64,000 bases of DNA from Vulcanimicrobiota bacterium (GTDB lineage Bacteria; Vulcanimicrobiota; Vulcanimicrobiia; Vulcanimicrobiales; Vulcanimicrobiaceae), in NCBI GenBank assembly GCA_013036095.1, contig JAAXCW010000002.1:124001-188000 (forward strand). The letters run 5' to 3'. Position numbers and translations under genes: made by a program. Within the stretch, counting starts at the first letter, position 1. The number at the start of each line of letters is the position of its first letter. The notes under the pieces are model-generated. The model worked only from the letters and a program-made list of their open reading frames with translations, was not told the DNA's origin and made no database searches. This document shows positions 17,181 through 25,807 of this stretch, piece after piece.

Positions 17181-18896
17181 ATGAAAACCTCGCGGCCGGC
17201 TGTTCGCGCCCTTATTGTGGCGGCATTGTCCTTATTTTTCTGCGTCTGCTCTCTTCCGGATCTGGTAAGAGTGGCGGGTCATCCGAACGGCGACATCGGA
17301 CTCATAACGGACGGCAAGATCGTTGAGAGTGTCTCACCCGGATTCCCCGCCCAACGGTCCGGCATTCGGCCGGGCATGCGCATCGATATCTCGGGATTAG
17401 CGCCCTTAAAGCGAGCCGCACTCGCCGGCGGATACGTGTCGGCTCCCGGTGTGGACGTCACCTTTCGAATCCAGCGCGCGGGAAAATTCGAATCGCTCAC
17501 GCTTCGCTCGGTGCCTGAAAATACTGCGCCGGGATACATCATCATTCGCCAGCTCGCGTTTCTCGTGCCGCTGCTGGTCGGCATATCCTTGGTTCTTCTG
17601 CGGCCCAGCGCGATTACGTGGGGATTCTTTTTATTCTCGCTGGCCGCGGGCGGAATTCCACCGACTTCCGTTTTCTACTCGCGGATTGTAACGGACTGGA
17701 ATTGGAGTGTCTTCGTCGGAGATGTTCAGTCATTGCTCGGCGCTACGCTACCGAAGATGGGGCTGGTGCTCTTCGCGTTCAGTCTAGCCGGCCGCCCGTT
17801 AAGCTTCTGGGCGCGATGTGCGATCGCAATCACCGGAGCGATCGGCGTCATCGAGGCCGTGCCGGCGATACTCTATCCCGACTTGGCCGGAAGCGGTTGG
17901 CCAACGTTCAACGTCGCCGGAGATCTCCTTGCGGCAGCCATTGCCCTCGCCGGACTCTTTTACGCCTACGCGCATGTGGCGATTCGCTTGCGTCAGCGGC
18001 TGCATTGGATCGCAGCCGGGTTTATTTTCTGGATCATCATCGACGTAACGGACAAGCTCTTGTGGCCTGCATACGAGCCATACTGGGTGCACACCGCCGT
18101 CGACGCCGCGCAGGTGATTTTTCCGCTCACCGTGGCCTACGCGATCCTGCGCGAGCGGGTCGTAGACATAAACTTCGTAATCAGCCGCACGGTCGCGTAC
18201 GGATTAATGACAACGGTCATCGTCGCCATCTTCGCGCTCATCGACCTGTTCCTCTCGCGAACGATGGAATCGCGCTTCAGTCTGCCGGTCGACATCGTCG
18301 TCGCGCTGGTTCTCGGCTTCTTCTTTCACGGAATGCGCAAACGCATCGACGCCGGCGTCGACCGCGTGATCTTTCGAAAGCGGCACATAGCCGAGATGCG
18401 CCTTGAAAAAGTATCGAAAGCTGTAGTGCACGTCGAGGAGCCTGCCGCGATTGCCGCTTATCTAACGAAGCTCCCCATGGAAGTCCTCGAGCTCACAGGC
18501 GCCGCGCTGTATCTGCGGCGCGAAAACGGATTCGCGCTCGAGATCTGCAGCGGCTGGAAAGAGCAGCCGGCCACCACGATGACCACTTCCGATCCGTTGG
18601 TCGCATTTATTAGCGCCGAACTCGGATGCGTGCGCGTGAACGACGTGCCGGCTGTTGCGGCCCCGGCCGATCGGCATGACACGCCCGTGCTGGCAATCCC
18701 ACTCGTGTTTCGTAGAGAACTTGCCGGCTTCGTCCTCTACGGCGCTCACGAGGACGGCGCCGATCTCGACGCCGACGAGCAGCGCGCCCTGGTGCCGCTC
18801 GTCAACAACGCGGCGATGACCTACGATCACCTCGAGGCGCAAGCGTTGCGCGAAGAAAACCGCGCGCTGCGCACGCTACAAGTCGCGGTATCCTAG
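17181..18896 (+). CDS. PDZ - multi-helix membrane - GAF sensor protein, paralogue
   Basis: 571 residues with the same order as the 13531-15318 product: N-terminal helix, periplasmic PDZ-like domain (about 40-115, SVSPGFPAQRSGIRPG), about eight membrane helices (about 125-385), the linker RIDAGVDRVIFRKRH, and a GAF-like domain (about 410-550), then a short coiled tail REENRALRTLQ where a kinase DHp helix would normally start. A kinase domain is absent. The ATG is preceded by GGAGG at good distance. The upstream half resembles ComP-type sensor kinases (YAILRERVVDINFVISRTVAYG). Probably a signalling input unit working through a partner. Confidence 0.75.
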   Translation: MKTSRPAVRALIVAALSLFFCVCSLPDLVRVAGHPNGDIGLITDGKIVESVSPGFPAQRSGIRPGMRIDISGLAPLKRAALAGGYVSAPGVDVTFRIQRAGKFESLTLRSVPENTAPGYIIIRQLAFLVPLLVGISLVLLRPSAITWGFFLFSLAAGGIPPTSVFYSRIVTDWNWSVFVGDVQSLLGATLPKMGLVLFAFSLAGRPLSFWARCAIAITGAIGVIEAVPAILYPDLAGSGWPTFNVAGDLLAAAIALAGLFYAYAHVAIRLRQRLHWIAAGFIFWIIIDVTDKLLWPAYEPYWVHTAVDAAQVIFPLTVAYAILRERVVDINFVISRTVAYGLMTTVIVAIFALIDLFLSRTMESRFSLPVDIVVALVLGFFFHGMRKRIDAGVDRVIFRKRHIAEMRLEKVSKAVVHVEEPAAIAAYLTKLPMEVLELTGAALYLRRENGFALEICSGWKEQPATTMTTSDPLVAFISAELGCVRVNDVPAVAAPADRHDTPVLAIPLVFRRELAGFVLYGAHEDGADLDADEQRALVPLVNNAAMTYDHLEAQALREENRALRTLQVAVS

Positions 18897-19237
18897 AGAA
18901 ACAGCTCCGGCGAGACCCCGAAACGTTGCGAAAGTTTCCTTATTTGGTTCTTGCGGCTAGACCCCAACAATCGGGCGATTTCGGATTGCGATACGCCATT
19001 AGAGGTCATGAGCTCGCGCAGTGCGACCCGAAGCTCAGGCGCTTGAATGGGGTAGTGCTCTTCCTCGTAACGCTCCACAAGGATAGAGAGCAACTCAAGG
19101 AATTGGCTCTCCGCCGCAGATCTTTGGGTCTTCTCCATCAATTTCTCGATGCGCCCAAGATAAAGCTCATGTTCCTTTTGCGATCGTATTGGGCGGGGGA
19201 GCACCTGCGTCAGAAGGCGCTTGTAGGCGGTATCCAC
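18893..19237 (-). CDS. HigA-like antitoxin (COG5499) with a shortened HTH
   Basis: A 114-residue protein of the HigA group: N-terminal helices (PRPIRSQKEHELYLGRIEKL, then EEEHYPI) and a C-terminal Xre-type helix-turn-helix starting at GVSQSEIARLLG. After the scaffold helix the sequence runs straight into SSRKNQIRKLSQRFGVSPELFL. Normal members have about 12-17 more residues there, forming the DNA-recognition helix. So DNA binding is probably lost, while any protein contact may remain. The GTG start shares one base with the stop of the DUF2442 gene (TAGTG), so it is the third gene of that operon. No HigB-type toxin is adjacent. Confidence 0.75.
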   Translation of the reverse strand: MDTAYKRLLTQVLPRPIRSQKEHELYLGRIEKLMEKTQRSAAESQFLELLSILVERYEEEHYPIQAPELRVALRELMTSNGVSQSEIARLLGSSRKNQIRKLSQRFGVSPELFL

Positions 19238-19599
19238 TAGCTAACCCTTTTCAGGCGCGGTCGGCCGCCGCGACGGCCATTCACCTGGGAAGCTCGCCGC
19301 TTAGCTACCGATGTCTTTGAGCCTCCCGCTTTGCCGAGCATTACACCAGGCCTTATCCCGAAGATGTTGGCAAGCAACCCGGGGATGTAGATGTCGATGT
19401 CCAGCTCGCGCTGGGACAGCGTCACCCCAGCGTTATCGGGGCGAAGCGCGCGCAACTGGCGCTCACTAAGATTACGAAGCTCCTTGATGGCGTGACGCGG
19501 AATCTGGACGACTCTGTCACTCGCCAGATTAAGCGTGATGACATCCCGTTTGGGCGCGTATGTGACCCGCTTGAGAGCGGGTTCGAACAGTTTATCCAT
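19237..19599 (-). CDS. DUF2442 protein with basic C-terminal tail
   Basis: A 120-residue protein. The DUF2442 core is recognisable from KELRNLSERQLRALRP and the LDIDIYIPGLLANIFG segment (about 45-90), followed by a Lys/Arg-rich tail that may bind nucleic acid. DUF2442 genes usually sit beside DUF4160 genes, and the pair has been suspected to be toxin-antitoxin-like; neither biochemical role is established. I chose the ATG at 19599, overlapping the DUF4160 gene by eight bases; the longer frame to 19704 lies inside that gene. It overlaps the HigA-like gene by one base. Confidence 0.75.
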   Translation of the reverse strand: MDKLFEPALKRVTYAPKRDVITLNLASDRVVQIPRHAIKELRNLSERQLRALRPDNAGVTLSQRELDIDIYIPGLLANIFGIRPGVMLGKAGGSKTSVAKRRASQVNGRRGGRPRLKRVS

Positions 19600-19831
19600 T
19601 AATACGCTTCCATTCTTGCCAGCACGCCGGCAAATGTGCACGGACAATTTCCATCGCGGCTTGCGTCTCAGCGCTCCGTGGTTTACGCCCCCGATGTGAG
19701 GCATACGCCACGATCGGCCGCAACCAGATCTTCATGAGAGAGCCACTGTGGAACACATGTACATGCGGGTTACCGTGGTCTTGCGTAAAAACTCGAACGA
19801 AGTACCCGTTGACACCGACAACTGTTGGCAC
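19592..19831 (-). CDS. DUF4160 protein
   Basis: A 79-residue protein with the DUF4160 signature HGNPHVHVFHSG at about residues 19-30 and the Trp/Arg-rich C-terminus WQEWKRING. It is the first gene of a DUF4160-DUF2442-HigA-like operon. The GTG start lies only about three bases after the transcript start predicted from the promoter upstream, so the mRNA is probably leaderless. Function of the family is unknown; the conserved His residues suggest metal or phosphate contact, which is inference. Confidence 0.8.
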   Translation of the reverse strand: MPTVVGVNGYFVRVFTQDHGNPHVHVFHSGSLMKIWLRPIVAYASHRGRKPRSAETQAAMEIVRAHLPACWQEWKRING

Positions 19832-19840
19832 TAAGTGAAC

Positions 19841-19869
19841 AGTATAAACCTAATTGCTTGGGTTTTCAA
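19841..19869 (-). promoter_or_regulatory. Strong promoter for the DUF4160 operon
   Basis: On the minus strand TTGAAA (19869-19864) and TATACT (19846-19841) are separated by exactly 17 bases; each matches consensus at five of six positions. The predicted start of transcription is near 19834, giving an essentially leaderless message for the GTG at 19831. Confidence 0.7.
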
Positions 19870-19936
19870 GCTGGCGCCCCCACAATGACCCGTCCAGGGT
19901 CGAGCGCACCCTTCCGCCAAAAGCACGAGACGTTCC

Positions 19937-21658
19937 ATGGCTGAGAAACAACAGGCCGGTCTGCCCGAACTGCGCCACACGGCGGCGCATGTCTTAGCCT
20001 ATGCCGTGCAGGACCTCTTCCCCGACGCCAAGCCCACTATCGGCCCCGCCATCGAAAACGGTTTTTACTACGACTTCGACCGCTCCCAACCGTTCACGCC
20101 CGAAGATCTCGAACGCATCGAAAAACGCATGCACGAGATTGTCGCGGCAAATTATGAAATGACCGGCCGCGAAGTGAAGCGCGAAGAAGCGCTCGCGCGC
20201 TTCAAGGGCAACCCATACAAAACCGAGATCGCAAGCGAAATCCCCGAAGGCGAACCGATCACGCTCTACACGATCGGCGAGTTTACCGATCTGTGCCGCG
20301 GCGGCCACGTCGACCACACCGGCGATATCGGCGCGGTCAAATTGATGAGCGTCGCCGGCGCATACTGGCGGGGCGACGAGCACAACCCGATGCTGCAGCG
20401 CATCTACGGCACGGCTTGGAAAACGCAAGTCGATCTCGACGCGTACCTAAAACAACTCGAAGAAGCGCAGAAACGCGATCACCGCAAGCTCGGACAAGAG
20501 CTCGACCTCTTCTCCATTCACGAAGAAGCCGGCGGCGGACTGATTTTCTGGCATCCCAAAGGCGCCATCGTCCGCGGTATCGTCGAGCAGTTTATTCGAG
20601 AAGGTTTATTGGAGCGCGGCTACTTGCCGGTCATCACGCCGCACGTCGTGAACGAACGCCTCTACGAAATCTCCGGCCACCTCGAAAACTTTGCCGAGAA
20701 TATGTTCGGGCCGCTGGAAGTCGAGGAGCAGCGCTTCCGCTTAAAGCCGATGAACTGCCCCGGCCACATCCTCATTTATAAAGATCGCCAACGCAGCTAT
20801 CGCGAGCTGCCGCTGCGCTACTCCGAATTCGGCACGACCTACCGTTTCGAGCGCAGCGGCGTGCTGCACGGCCTCACGCGCGTGCGCGGCTTTACGGTAG
20901 ACGACGCGCACCTCTTCTGTACGCCCGAACAAGTGCAAGAAGAATTCGATCGCGCCCTGAGCGAGGCGATGCGCCTCATGAAGGCCTTCGGCTTCGAACT
21001 CGAGTTCTATCTCTCGACACGGGAGAAACACTTGCAGTCCGAGACCGACCCGATCGCCGAAAGCGCGATTCGGAAGGCGCTCGAAAGCCGCAACGTTCCC
21101 TATGGTATAGATGAAGGCGGCGGCGCCTTCTACGGCCCGAAACTGGATATCAACGTGCGCGATGCGATCGGCCGCAAATGGCAGCTGGGCACGGTGCAGG
21201 TCGACTTCCTGTTGCCGCAGCGCTTCGAATTGAAATACCGCGGCTCCGACGGACAAGATCACACCCCCGTCATGATTCACCGCGCGCTGGCCGGTTCGAT
21301 GGAACGCTTCTTCGGCTTGCTCATCGAGCACTACGGTGGAAACTTCCCCGTCTGGCTCGCGCCGGTGCAAGCGGTCATCACGCCGATCTCCGAGCACCAG
21401 CTCGAATATGCGCACGCGGTCGCCAAACAACTGCGCGAACGCGGGCTGCGCATTGAAGTCGACGAGTCCAACGAAAAACTCGGCTACAAGATCCGCCACT
21501 GGAAGACGCAGAAGGTTCCCTACATCTTAGTAGTCGGAAAGCAAGAAGCTGCCGACGGCACCGTGAACGTGAACGAACGTCAGATGGAAGAGAAACGCAC
21601 GATTCCGGTATCCGAATTTGCGAATGTCATCCTGAGCCTGTCGAAGGACCCCGAGTAG
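19937..21658 (+). CDS. thrS: Threonyl-tRNA synthetase lacking the TGS domain
   Basis: A 573-residue class II synthetase that charges tRNA-Thr. The N2 editing domain begins almost at the start (H14 and H18 in HTAAH; C120 in LCRGGH), so the usual N-terminal TGS domain of about 60 residues is absent. The catalytic core has the zinc cysteine C274 in MNCPGH, motif 2 around RFERSGVLHGL and motif 3 around IHRALAGSMERFFG. The anticodon-binding domain starts near WLAPVQA. The last about ten residues (from NVILSLSKD) and the stop come from a dispersed repeat copy. The next gene's GTG shares a base with this stop. Confidence 0.95.
   Translation: MAEKQQAGLPELRHTAAHVLAYAVQDLFPDAKPTIGPAIENGFYYDFDRSQPFTPEDLERIEKRMHEIVAANYEMTGREVKREEALARFKGNPYKTEIASEIPEGEPITLYTIGEFTDLCRGGHVDHTGDIGAVKLMSVAGAYWRGDEHNPMLQRIYGTAWKTQVDLDAYLKQLEEAQKRDHRKLGQELDLFSIHEEAGGGLIFWHPKGAIVRGIVEQFIREGLLERGYLPVITPHVVNERLYEISGHLENFAENMFGPLEVEEQRFRLKPMNCPGHILIYKDRQRSYRELPLRYSEFGTTYRFERSGVLHGLTRVRGFTVDDAHLFCTPEQVQEEFDRALSEAMRLMKAFGFELEFYLSTREKHLQSETDPIAESAIRKALESRNVPYGIDEGGGAFYGPKLDINVRDAIGRKWQLGTVQVDFLLPQRFELKYRGSDGQDHTPVMIHRALAGSMERFFGLLIEHYGGNFPVWLAPVQAVITPISEHQLEYAHAVAKQLRERGLRIEVDESNEKLGYKIRHWKTQKVPYILVVGKQEAADGTVNVNERQMEEKRTIPVSEFANVILSLSKDPE
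21626..21657 (+). repeat. Short copy of the dispersed repeat forming the thrS 3' end
   Basis: GTCATCCTGAGCCTGTCGAA followed by GGACCCCGAG and the thrS stop. This is the loopless form of the repeat without the long central stem. Translated, it gives the thrS C-terminal tail. Confidence 0.8.
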
Positions 21659-22509
21659 TGCGCCGCATGGCGCACGCATCGAGGGGCGCACTAGCTGCGC
21701 TGATGCTGCTAGCAATAGCGGCGTGCTCAGGCAACTTCAGCTCGGGTCAATCCGGCGCGATGTTACCACCCGGCGGAGGCGCAACGCCCGCGAGCAACGC
21801 TACTGCGTCCACCACCGCGAAAAGCACCTCGGCAACACCGACTCCTGGCCCCGCGACCTACCCGCTCGCCGAAGCGGCAAATGGGTTCGCGTGTCCGGAA
21901 ACGCAGCCGGATTTTTCGTGCCAGATCCGCTTTAACGTACCGCCGCCAACACCCACACCAAAACCGGGCAAGAAAAAAACGCCGCCGCCGACCGCGACCC
22001 CTTCCCCCGCGCCGACGCTCAACCCAAGCGCAACCCCGTCGCCGGCAAGCACCGCACCAACGATTACTCTCACCGCTGAAGCATTACCGAAAGAATCGCC
22101 CGTCATGGCGCACGTCCCCAAAGACGTCACCAAAGTCACCGCACTGATGACCGTCGCGATCAGCACTTCGGCCGACTTCCCACTCAACGGACTGGCGATC
22201 GCCTCATTCACCCTGCCGAAAGATCAAATCCCAGGCCGCGGATTCGCCTTGCAACTCTTCTTACAACGCATGCAAGGCAAAACGAAAGCCTATGCGCCGG
22301 TGATTTCGCTCGACAAATCTTCGCTGCAAAAGAACACGTTGATCTTTGGTTTCACTCCGCCGAAATTCACCGTCGCGAAAAATAACACGTACGTGCTGGT
22401 GCTCTACGCAACAGATATCGCAGGCGCAAGCGCGGCGCCCTCGAGCACAGGCTCCCCGCCCGCGACGATCCTCAAAACGGCGGAACCGTCCGCAACCAGC
22501 ACGCCCTAA
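21658..22509 (+). CDS. Pro/Thr-rich lipoprotein
   Basis: A 283-residue exported lipoprotein. The lipobox is IAAC after a hydrophobic stretch, with lipidation expected at the cysteine near residue 23. A long low-complexity linker rich in Pro, Thr, Ala and Ser (about 35-140) probably spans the envelope. The C-terminal part (about 140-260) looks like one beta-sandwich domain. It starts with a GTG overlapping the thrS stop by one base, so it is transcribed with thrS. No family recognised. Confidence 0.65.
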   Translation: MRRMAHASRGALAALMLLAIAACSGNFSSGQSGAMLPPGGGATPASNATASTTAKSTSATPTPGPATYPLAEAANGFACPETQPDFSCQIRFNVPPPTPTPKPGKKKTPPPTATPSPAPTLNPSATPSPASTAPTITLTAEALPKESPVMAHVPKDVTKVTALMTVAISTSADFPLNGLAIASFTLPKDQIPGRGFALQLFLQRMQGKTKAYAPVISLDKSSLQKNTLIFGFTPPKFTVAKNNTYVLVLYATDIAGASAAPSSTGSPPATILKTAEPSATSTP

Positions 22510-22516
22510 GCCGTGT

Positions 22517-22535
22517 GTCATGGTGAGCAGGCGCG
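22517..22535 (+). repeat. Fragment of the dispersed repeat, GGT variant
   Basis: GTCATGGTGAGCAGGCGC; only the left half remains, between the lipoprotein stop and the MFS start. Confidence 0.5.
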
Positions 22536-22541
22536 ATAGCG

Positions 22542-23795
22542 GTGACTAACGCATTCCGCGACCTGACCAAACAGCAGAAGAAAACATTTAGCGCGAGCTT
22601 CCTGGGATGGACGCTCGATGCATTCGACTTTTTCCTTGTCATCGTAACGGTGCCGCACATCGCGCACGATTTCCGCGTAGCGGTGCCGATGGTGGCGTTC
22701 GGCGTGACGCTCACACTGATGCTGCGCCCGCTCGGCGCGCTGGTTTTCGGCTGGATCGCCGACCGCTTCGGCCGGCGCATTCCGCTGATGATCGACGTCG
22801 GCTTGTACTCAACGCTCGAGCTCGCCACCGCCTTCGCTCCGAACCTCACGGTCTTTCTCATCATCCGCGCGCTTTTCGGCGTTGCGATGGGCGGCGAGTG
22901 GGGCATCGGCGCTGCGCTCGCAATGGAATCGCTTCCCGCGCAAAAACGCGGACTCTTCTCGGGCATACTGCAAGAAGGCTACGCGCTCGGCTATTTACTT
23001 GCAGCGGTCGTGCTGGCCGTGCTTTACGTACACATCGGCTGGCGCGGCATGTTCGTTCTCGGCGTCCTGCCCGCGCTGCTCATATTTTACATCCGCGCCC
23101 ACGTCCCCGAATCGCAAACCTGGCTCGCCCAAAAACAAAACGCCGTTGCGCGAACGGCCGATCCGCTGCTCATCGCTCTGAAACAGCGGTGGCCGCTCTT
23201 TTTTTACGCAATACTCTTGATGACCGCCCTCAACTTCATGTCGCATGGCACTCAAGATTTATATCCAACCTTCCTGACGCTCCAGCATAACTTCAGCCCG
23301 GCGCTTGTCGGGACGCTCACCGCCATCGCAAACGTCGGCGCCATCGTCGGCGGTATTTTCTTCGGCGGCTTATCCCAGCGTTTCGGCCGCCGCCCGATGA
23401 TCATACTCTGCGCAATTCTCGGCGCTGCGCTCATTCCGTTGTGGGCGTTCAGTCAAACCATCCTATTGCTCGCGGTTGGCGGCTTCTTCATCCAGGTCAT
23501 GGTGCAAGGCGCCTGGGGCGTTATCCCGGCGCACCTCAATGAAATATCGCCCGGCATCGCGCGCGGCACGTTCCCCGGCTTCACCTATCAAATGGGCAAT
23601 TTGATTTCAGCGGGCGCGTTGCAAATGGAAACGGTATTTGCGGCAAACAATTTTCGGTTGCCATCGGGTCATCCCGATTACGCCAAAGCGATGGCGGTCG
23701 TTGCCGTTATCATGTTTGCCGCGGTCGCGATCCTTACCGCAATCGGCTATTTCGTCACGCCCGAACGCCGCGATACAGACCTCGCAACAGAATGA
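22542..23795 (+). CDS. MFS carrier, sialate/lactate:H+ symporter-like
   Basis: A 417-residue, 12-helix major facilitator protein. The first helix motif GWTLDAFDFFL and the loop motif GWIADRFGRRIPL are typical of the SHS (sialate:H+ symporter, Jen1/NanT-like) group, which imports small carboxylates together with protons. The exact substrate is not readable. It starts with GTG at 22542 and its end overlaps the start of the DUF5063 gene by four bases (ATGA), so they share a transcript. Confidence 0.8.
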   Translation: MTNAFRDLTKQQKKTFSASFLGWTLDAFDFFLVIVTVPHIAHDFRVAVPMVAFGVTLTLMLRPLGALVFGWIADRFGRRIPLMIDVGLYSTLELATAFAPNLTVFLIIRALFGVAMGGEWGIGAALAMESLPAQKRGLFSGILQEGYALGYLLAAVVLAVLYVHIGWRGMFVLGVLPALLIFYIRAHVPESQTWLAQKQNAVARTADPLLIALKQRWPLFFYAILLMTALNFMSHGTQDLYPTFLTLQHNFSPALVGTLTAIANVGAIVGGIFFGGLSQRFGRRPMIILCAILGAALIPLWAFSQTILLLAVGGFFIQVMVQGAWGVIPAHLNEISPGIARGTFPGFTYQMGNLISAGALQMETVFAANNFRLPSGHPDYAKAMAVVAVIMFAAVAILTAIGYFVTPERRDTDLATE

Positions 23796-24301
23796 TCGAT
23801 AGCAACGACCCGGCCTGGCAAGCGTTTCTTGCTGCGGCCAAAGACTACATCGACCTGCTCGATAACAGCGGCGGCTCCGATCTCGTCGAAACGTGCGCAG
23901 ACTTGCACAGCTCGTTGCTTGAATTGCAGCTCACAGCATTGGATCTGCCCGAAACCCCGGCCAATAACGAGGACCCGGCCATGGTCACCGAAGCAAAACG
24001 CGCCGACCGCGCAAAACTTGAGCAGCAGTTTGATATGCGCTACCTCATGTCGGAGCAAGTGCTCGTCATACCGCCCCGTCCCGGGCCCGCGGAAATCCGC
24101 AATCTCTCGGACGACCTAGCCGACATCTACGACTCACTGCAAGACATTCTCGCGCTGAACGATCAGCGCTTTCTCGACGATGCGGTCTCCCAAGCGCGCA
24201 GCGGTTACATCGAAGATTGGGGTTACTTAGTCGTCAGCGTGCAAGCCGCGCTCTGGAAATATGTGGCAGAAGCCGCGATCGACGCCGAAGAAGCTACTTG
24301 A
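23792..24301 (+). CDS. DUF5063-like protein
   Basis: A 169-residue, acidic, all-helical soluble protein. The segment SDDLADIYDSLQDI near residues 105-118 and the tail with a conserved Trp (EDWGYLVVSVQAALWKY) resemble DUF5063, a family of unknown role often found near housekeeping genes. It is translationally coupled to the MFS gene (ATGA overlap) and its 3' end overlaps the convergent DUF5069 gene by eight bases. Function unknown. Confidence 0.65.
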   Translation: MIDSNDPAWQAFLAAAKDYIDLLDNSGGSDLVETCADLHSSLLELQLTALDLPETPANNEDPAMVTEAKRADRAKLEQQFDMRYLMSEQVLVIPPRPGPAEIRNLSDDLADIYDSLQDILALNDQRFLDDAVSQARSGYIEDWGYLVVSVQAALWKYVAEAAIDAEEAT

Positions 24302-24713
24302 ACATCTCCGCGTCGTCCGCCTCAAGCATGTCGGCAAGATAATAGATGTCCGGCCGGCTCTTGAGAATCGGATAGCGCTCCATGAACGCAGCCTTATCCG
24401 CTACGTCGTCGATCGAGCGCTTCGAAATGTACTGCGAGAACTCTTCATACTTGCTCGTGTCCGCGTGTTCGCGCAGCCACTTCGCGACGTCGTCATCGCT
24501 CTTCGCGTTCGCGACCGCCTCGCGCAGCTGCTCTTCGGTCACGCCAATCATATCGAGCATGCGTTTACTGAAGCCCTCGATCCGATAGACGCCCGGATTA
24601 CCGCCCGGCAACGTTGCCCGCACCTTGTCGATCGTACGCGGTAACATCGTGAGCCCATCCAACGCCAGCTTCGGGCTCCGCGGCGGCGCTTTGCTTAGAT
24701 CCAATGGTTCCAT
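24294..24713 (-). CDS. DUF5069 protein
   Basis: A 139-residue soluble protein. The opening (APPRSPKLALDGLTMLPRTI, followed by DKVRA) and the later DDVAKWLRE segment match DUF5069, a small family of unknown function. No signal peptide or membrane helix is present. It is a single gene with an ATG start, overlapping the convergent DUF5063-like gene by eight bases. Confidence 0.75.
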   Translation of the reverse strand: MEPLDLSKAPPRSPKLALDGLTMLPRTIDKVRATLPGGNPGVYRIEGFSKRMLDMIGVTEEQLREAVANAKSDDDVAKWLREHADTSKYEEFSQYISKRSIDDVADKAAFMERYPILKSRPDIYYLADMLEADDAEMFK

Positions 24714-24753
24714 ACGGCATAACTACGCCGTTGCGCCACATTCTCTTCTTGGT

Positions 24754-25806
24754 TTATATGTTAAGGAAGTCTCGAAGGTTGTCTGGCCATAAGGGCAATG
24801 CCGGATTTCCCTGCCGGTTGGAAGTTAACGCGGCGGCGTTGTAGGTTGCCAAGTAAATACGTTTATCGCAGAGCGCCTGTATGAGAATGGAACGTCCAAG
24901 AATCCGTTCGATTGTGATATTCATTTTGTAGCCGACGGTGTACCACGGCCCTTGGACGTCGCCGAAAAACGTGTAGCCCTTCGTCGCGATCGCGTCACCG
25001 GTCAGCTTCCCGTCGGCGATATTGGAAAAGAACTGCTCGAGGCTTTGAAAATCAGTCGGGAAACCGGCCATGGCCTTGTCCCACACGTCTCTGTCCGCTT
25101 GCGGATCGGACCAATGGGGATGAACACCCGGCCCGCCGGCTGCCGCCAATACCGCCGAACCCTCCCCGAACGCGCTCAACCACTCGAGCATCGCTTTTTG
25201 CCGTGCATCCAGCACCTTCTCTTTCTCCGCTACCGCGGGCGGCGGGCAATTTTGCGCATCGCCGACGTGAAAGAGCTCGTGCGAGACGGTATTGGCAAAT
25301 TGATCTTTCGTCACGTTTGGGTTCAGATAGAGCATGACTGCCGGGTCCGTGTCGAGCTGATAGACGAAACTGTTGGGCTTGGGCTTTATCAGCGGGTAGA
25401 CGGTCGCATGGATCGTCGCGCCGTCCGGAAGATACGCAAACGAACGTTGCGCGATCTGCGAAAGGTCGGCCGAGAGCCAGCGCTGCAAGGTGTCGGCCAG
25501 GATCTGCGATTGCGCGATCAGTTGCGGGTTCGTCACGAACGCCTTAAACTGATCGTCCGTAAATGGACGCTTGAACGCGGCCTCTCTCTCTTTGAGGCGC
25601 TGGTAACCCCGAGTCGCAAAGAGCGCGCTCCAATCGCCCGGCGTCACGGGCGAGCCGGCCCGCAGCTTTCCGAGAATGGCAAGCGTCGCCTGTGCTTCCG
25701 ACGCATCGATTCTTACGTTCACGGGCGGACTAACCGCGCCCACAACTGGCGCGATCGTCGCAAGCACGCAGAACAACGCGGCCGGAATACTTATCGACGG
25801 CTTCAC
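24754..25806 (-). CDS. Secreted putative zinc protease, DUF5700-like
   Basis: A 350-residue exported protein with a signal peptide ending near PVVGA. It has a zincin active-site motif HELFH (an HExxH match) near residue 178, in SHELFHVGDAQ, followed by a conserved Glu in SAFGEGSAVLAAAGG about 37 residues later that could be the third metal ligand. This layout matches the DUF5700 predicted Zn-dependent protease family. It lies just downstream of the decayed DUF5694 gene, without overlap. Start is GTG. Substrate unknown. Confidence 0.7.
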   Translation of the reverse strand: MKPSISIPAALFCVLATIAPVVGAVSPPVNVRIDASEAQATLAILGKLRAGSPVTPGDWSALFATRGYQRLKEREAAFKRPFTDDQFKAFVTNPQLIAQSQILADTLQRWLSADLSQIAQRSFAYLPDGATIHATVYPLIKPKPNSFVYQLDTDPAVMLYLNPNVTKDQFANTVSHELFHVGDAQNCPPPAVAEKEKVLDARQKAMLEWLSAFGEGSAVLAAAGGPGVHPHWSDPQADRDVWDKAMAGFPTDFQSLEQFFSNIADGKLTGDAIATKGYTFFGDVQGPWYTVGYKMNITIERILGRSILIQALCDKRIYLATYNAAALTSNRQGNPALPLWPDNLRDFLNI

Positions 25807-25807
25807 G

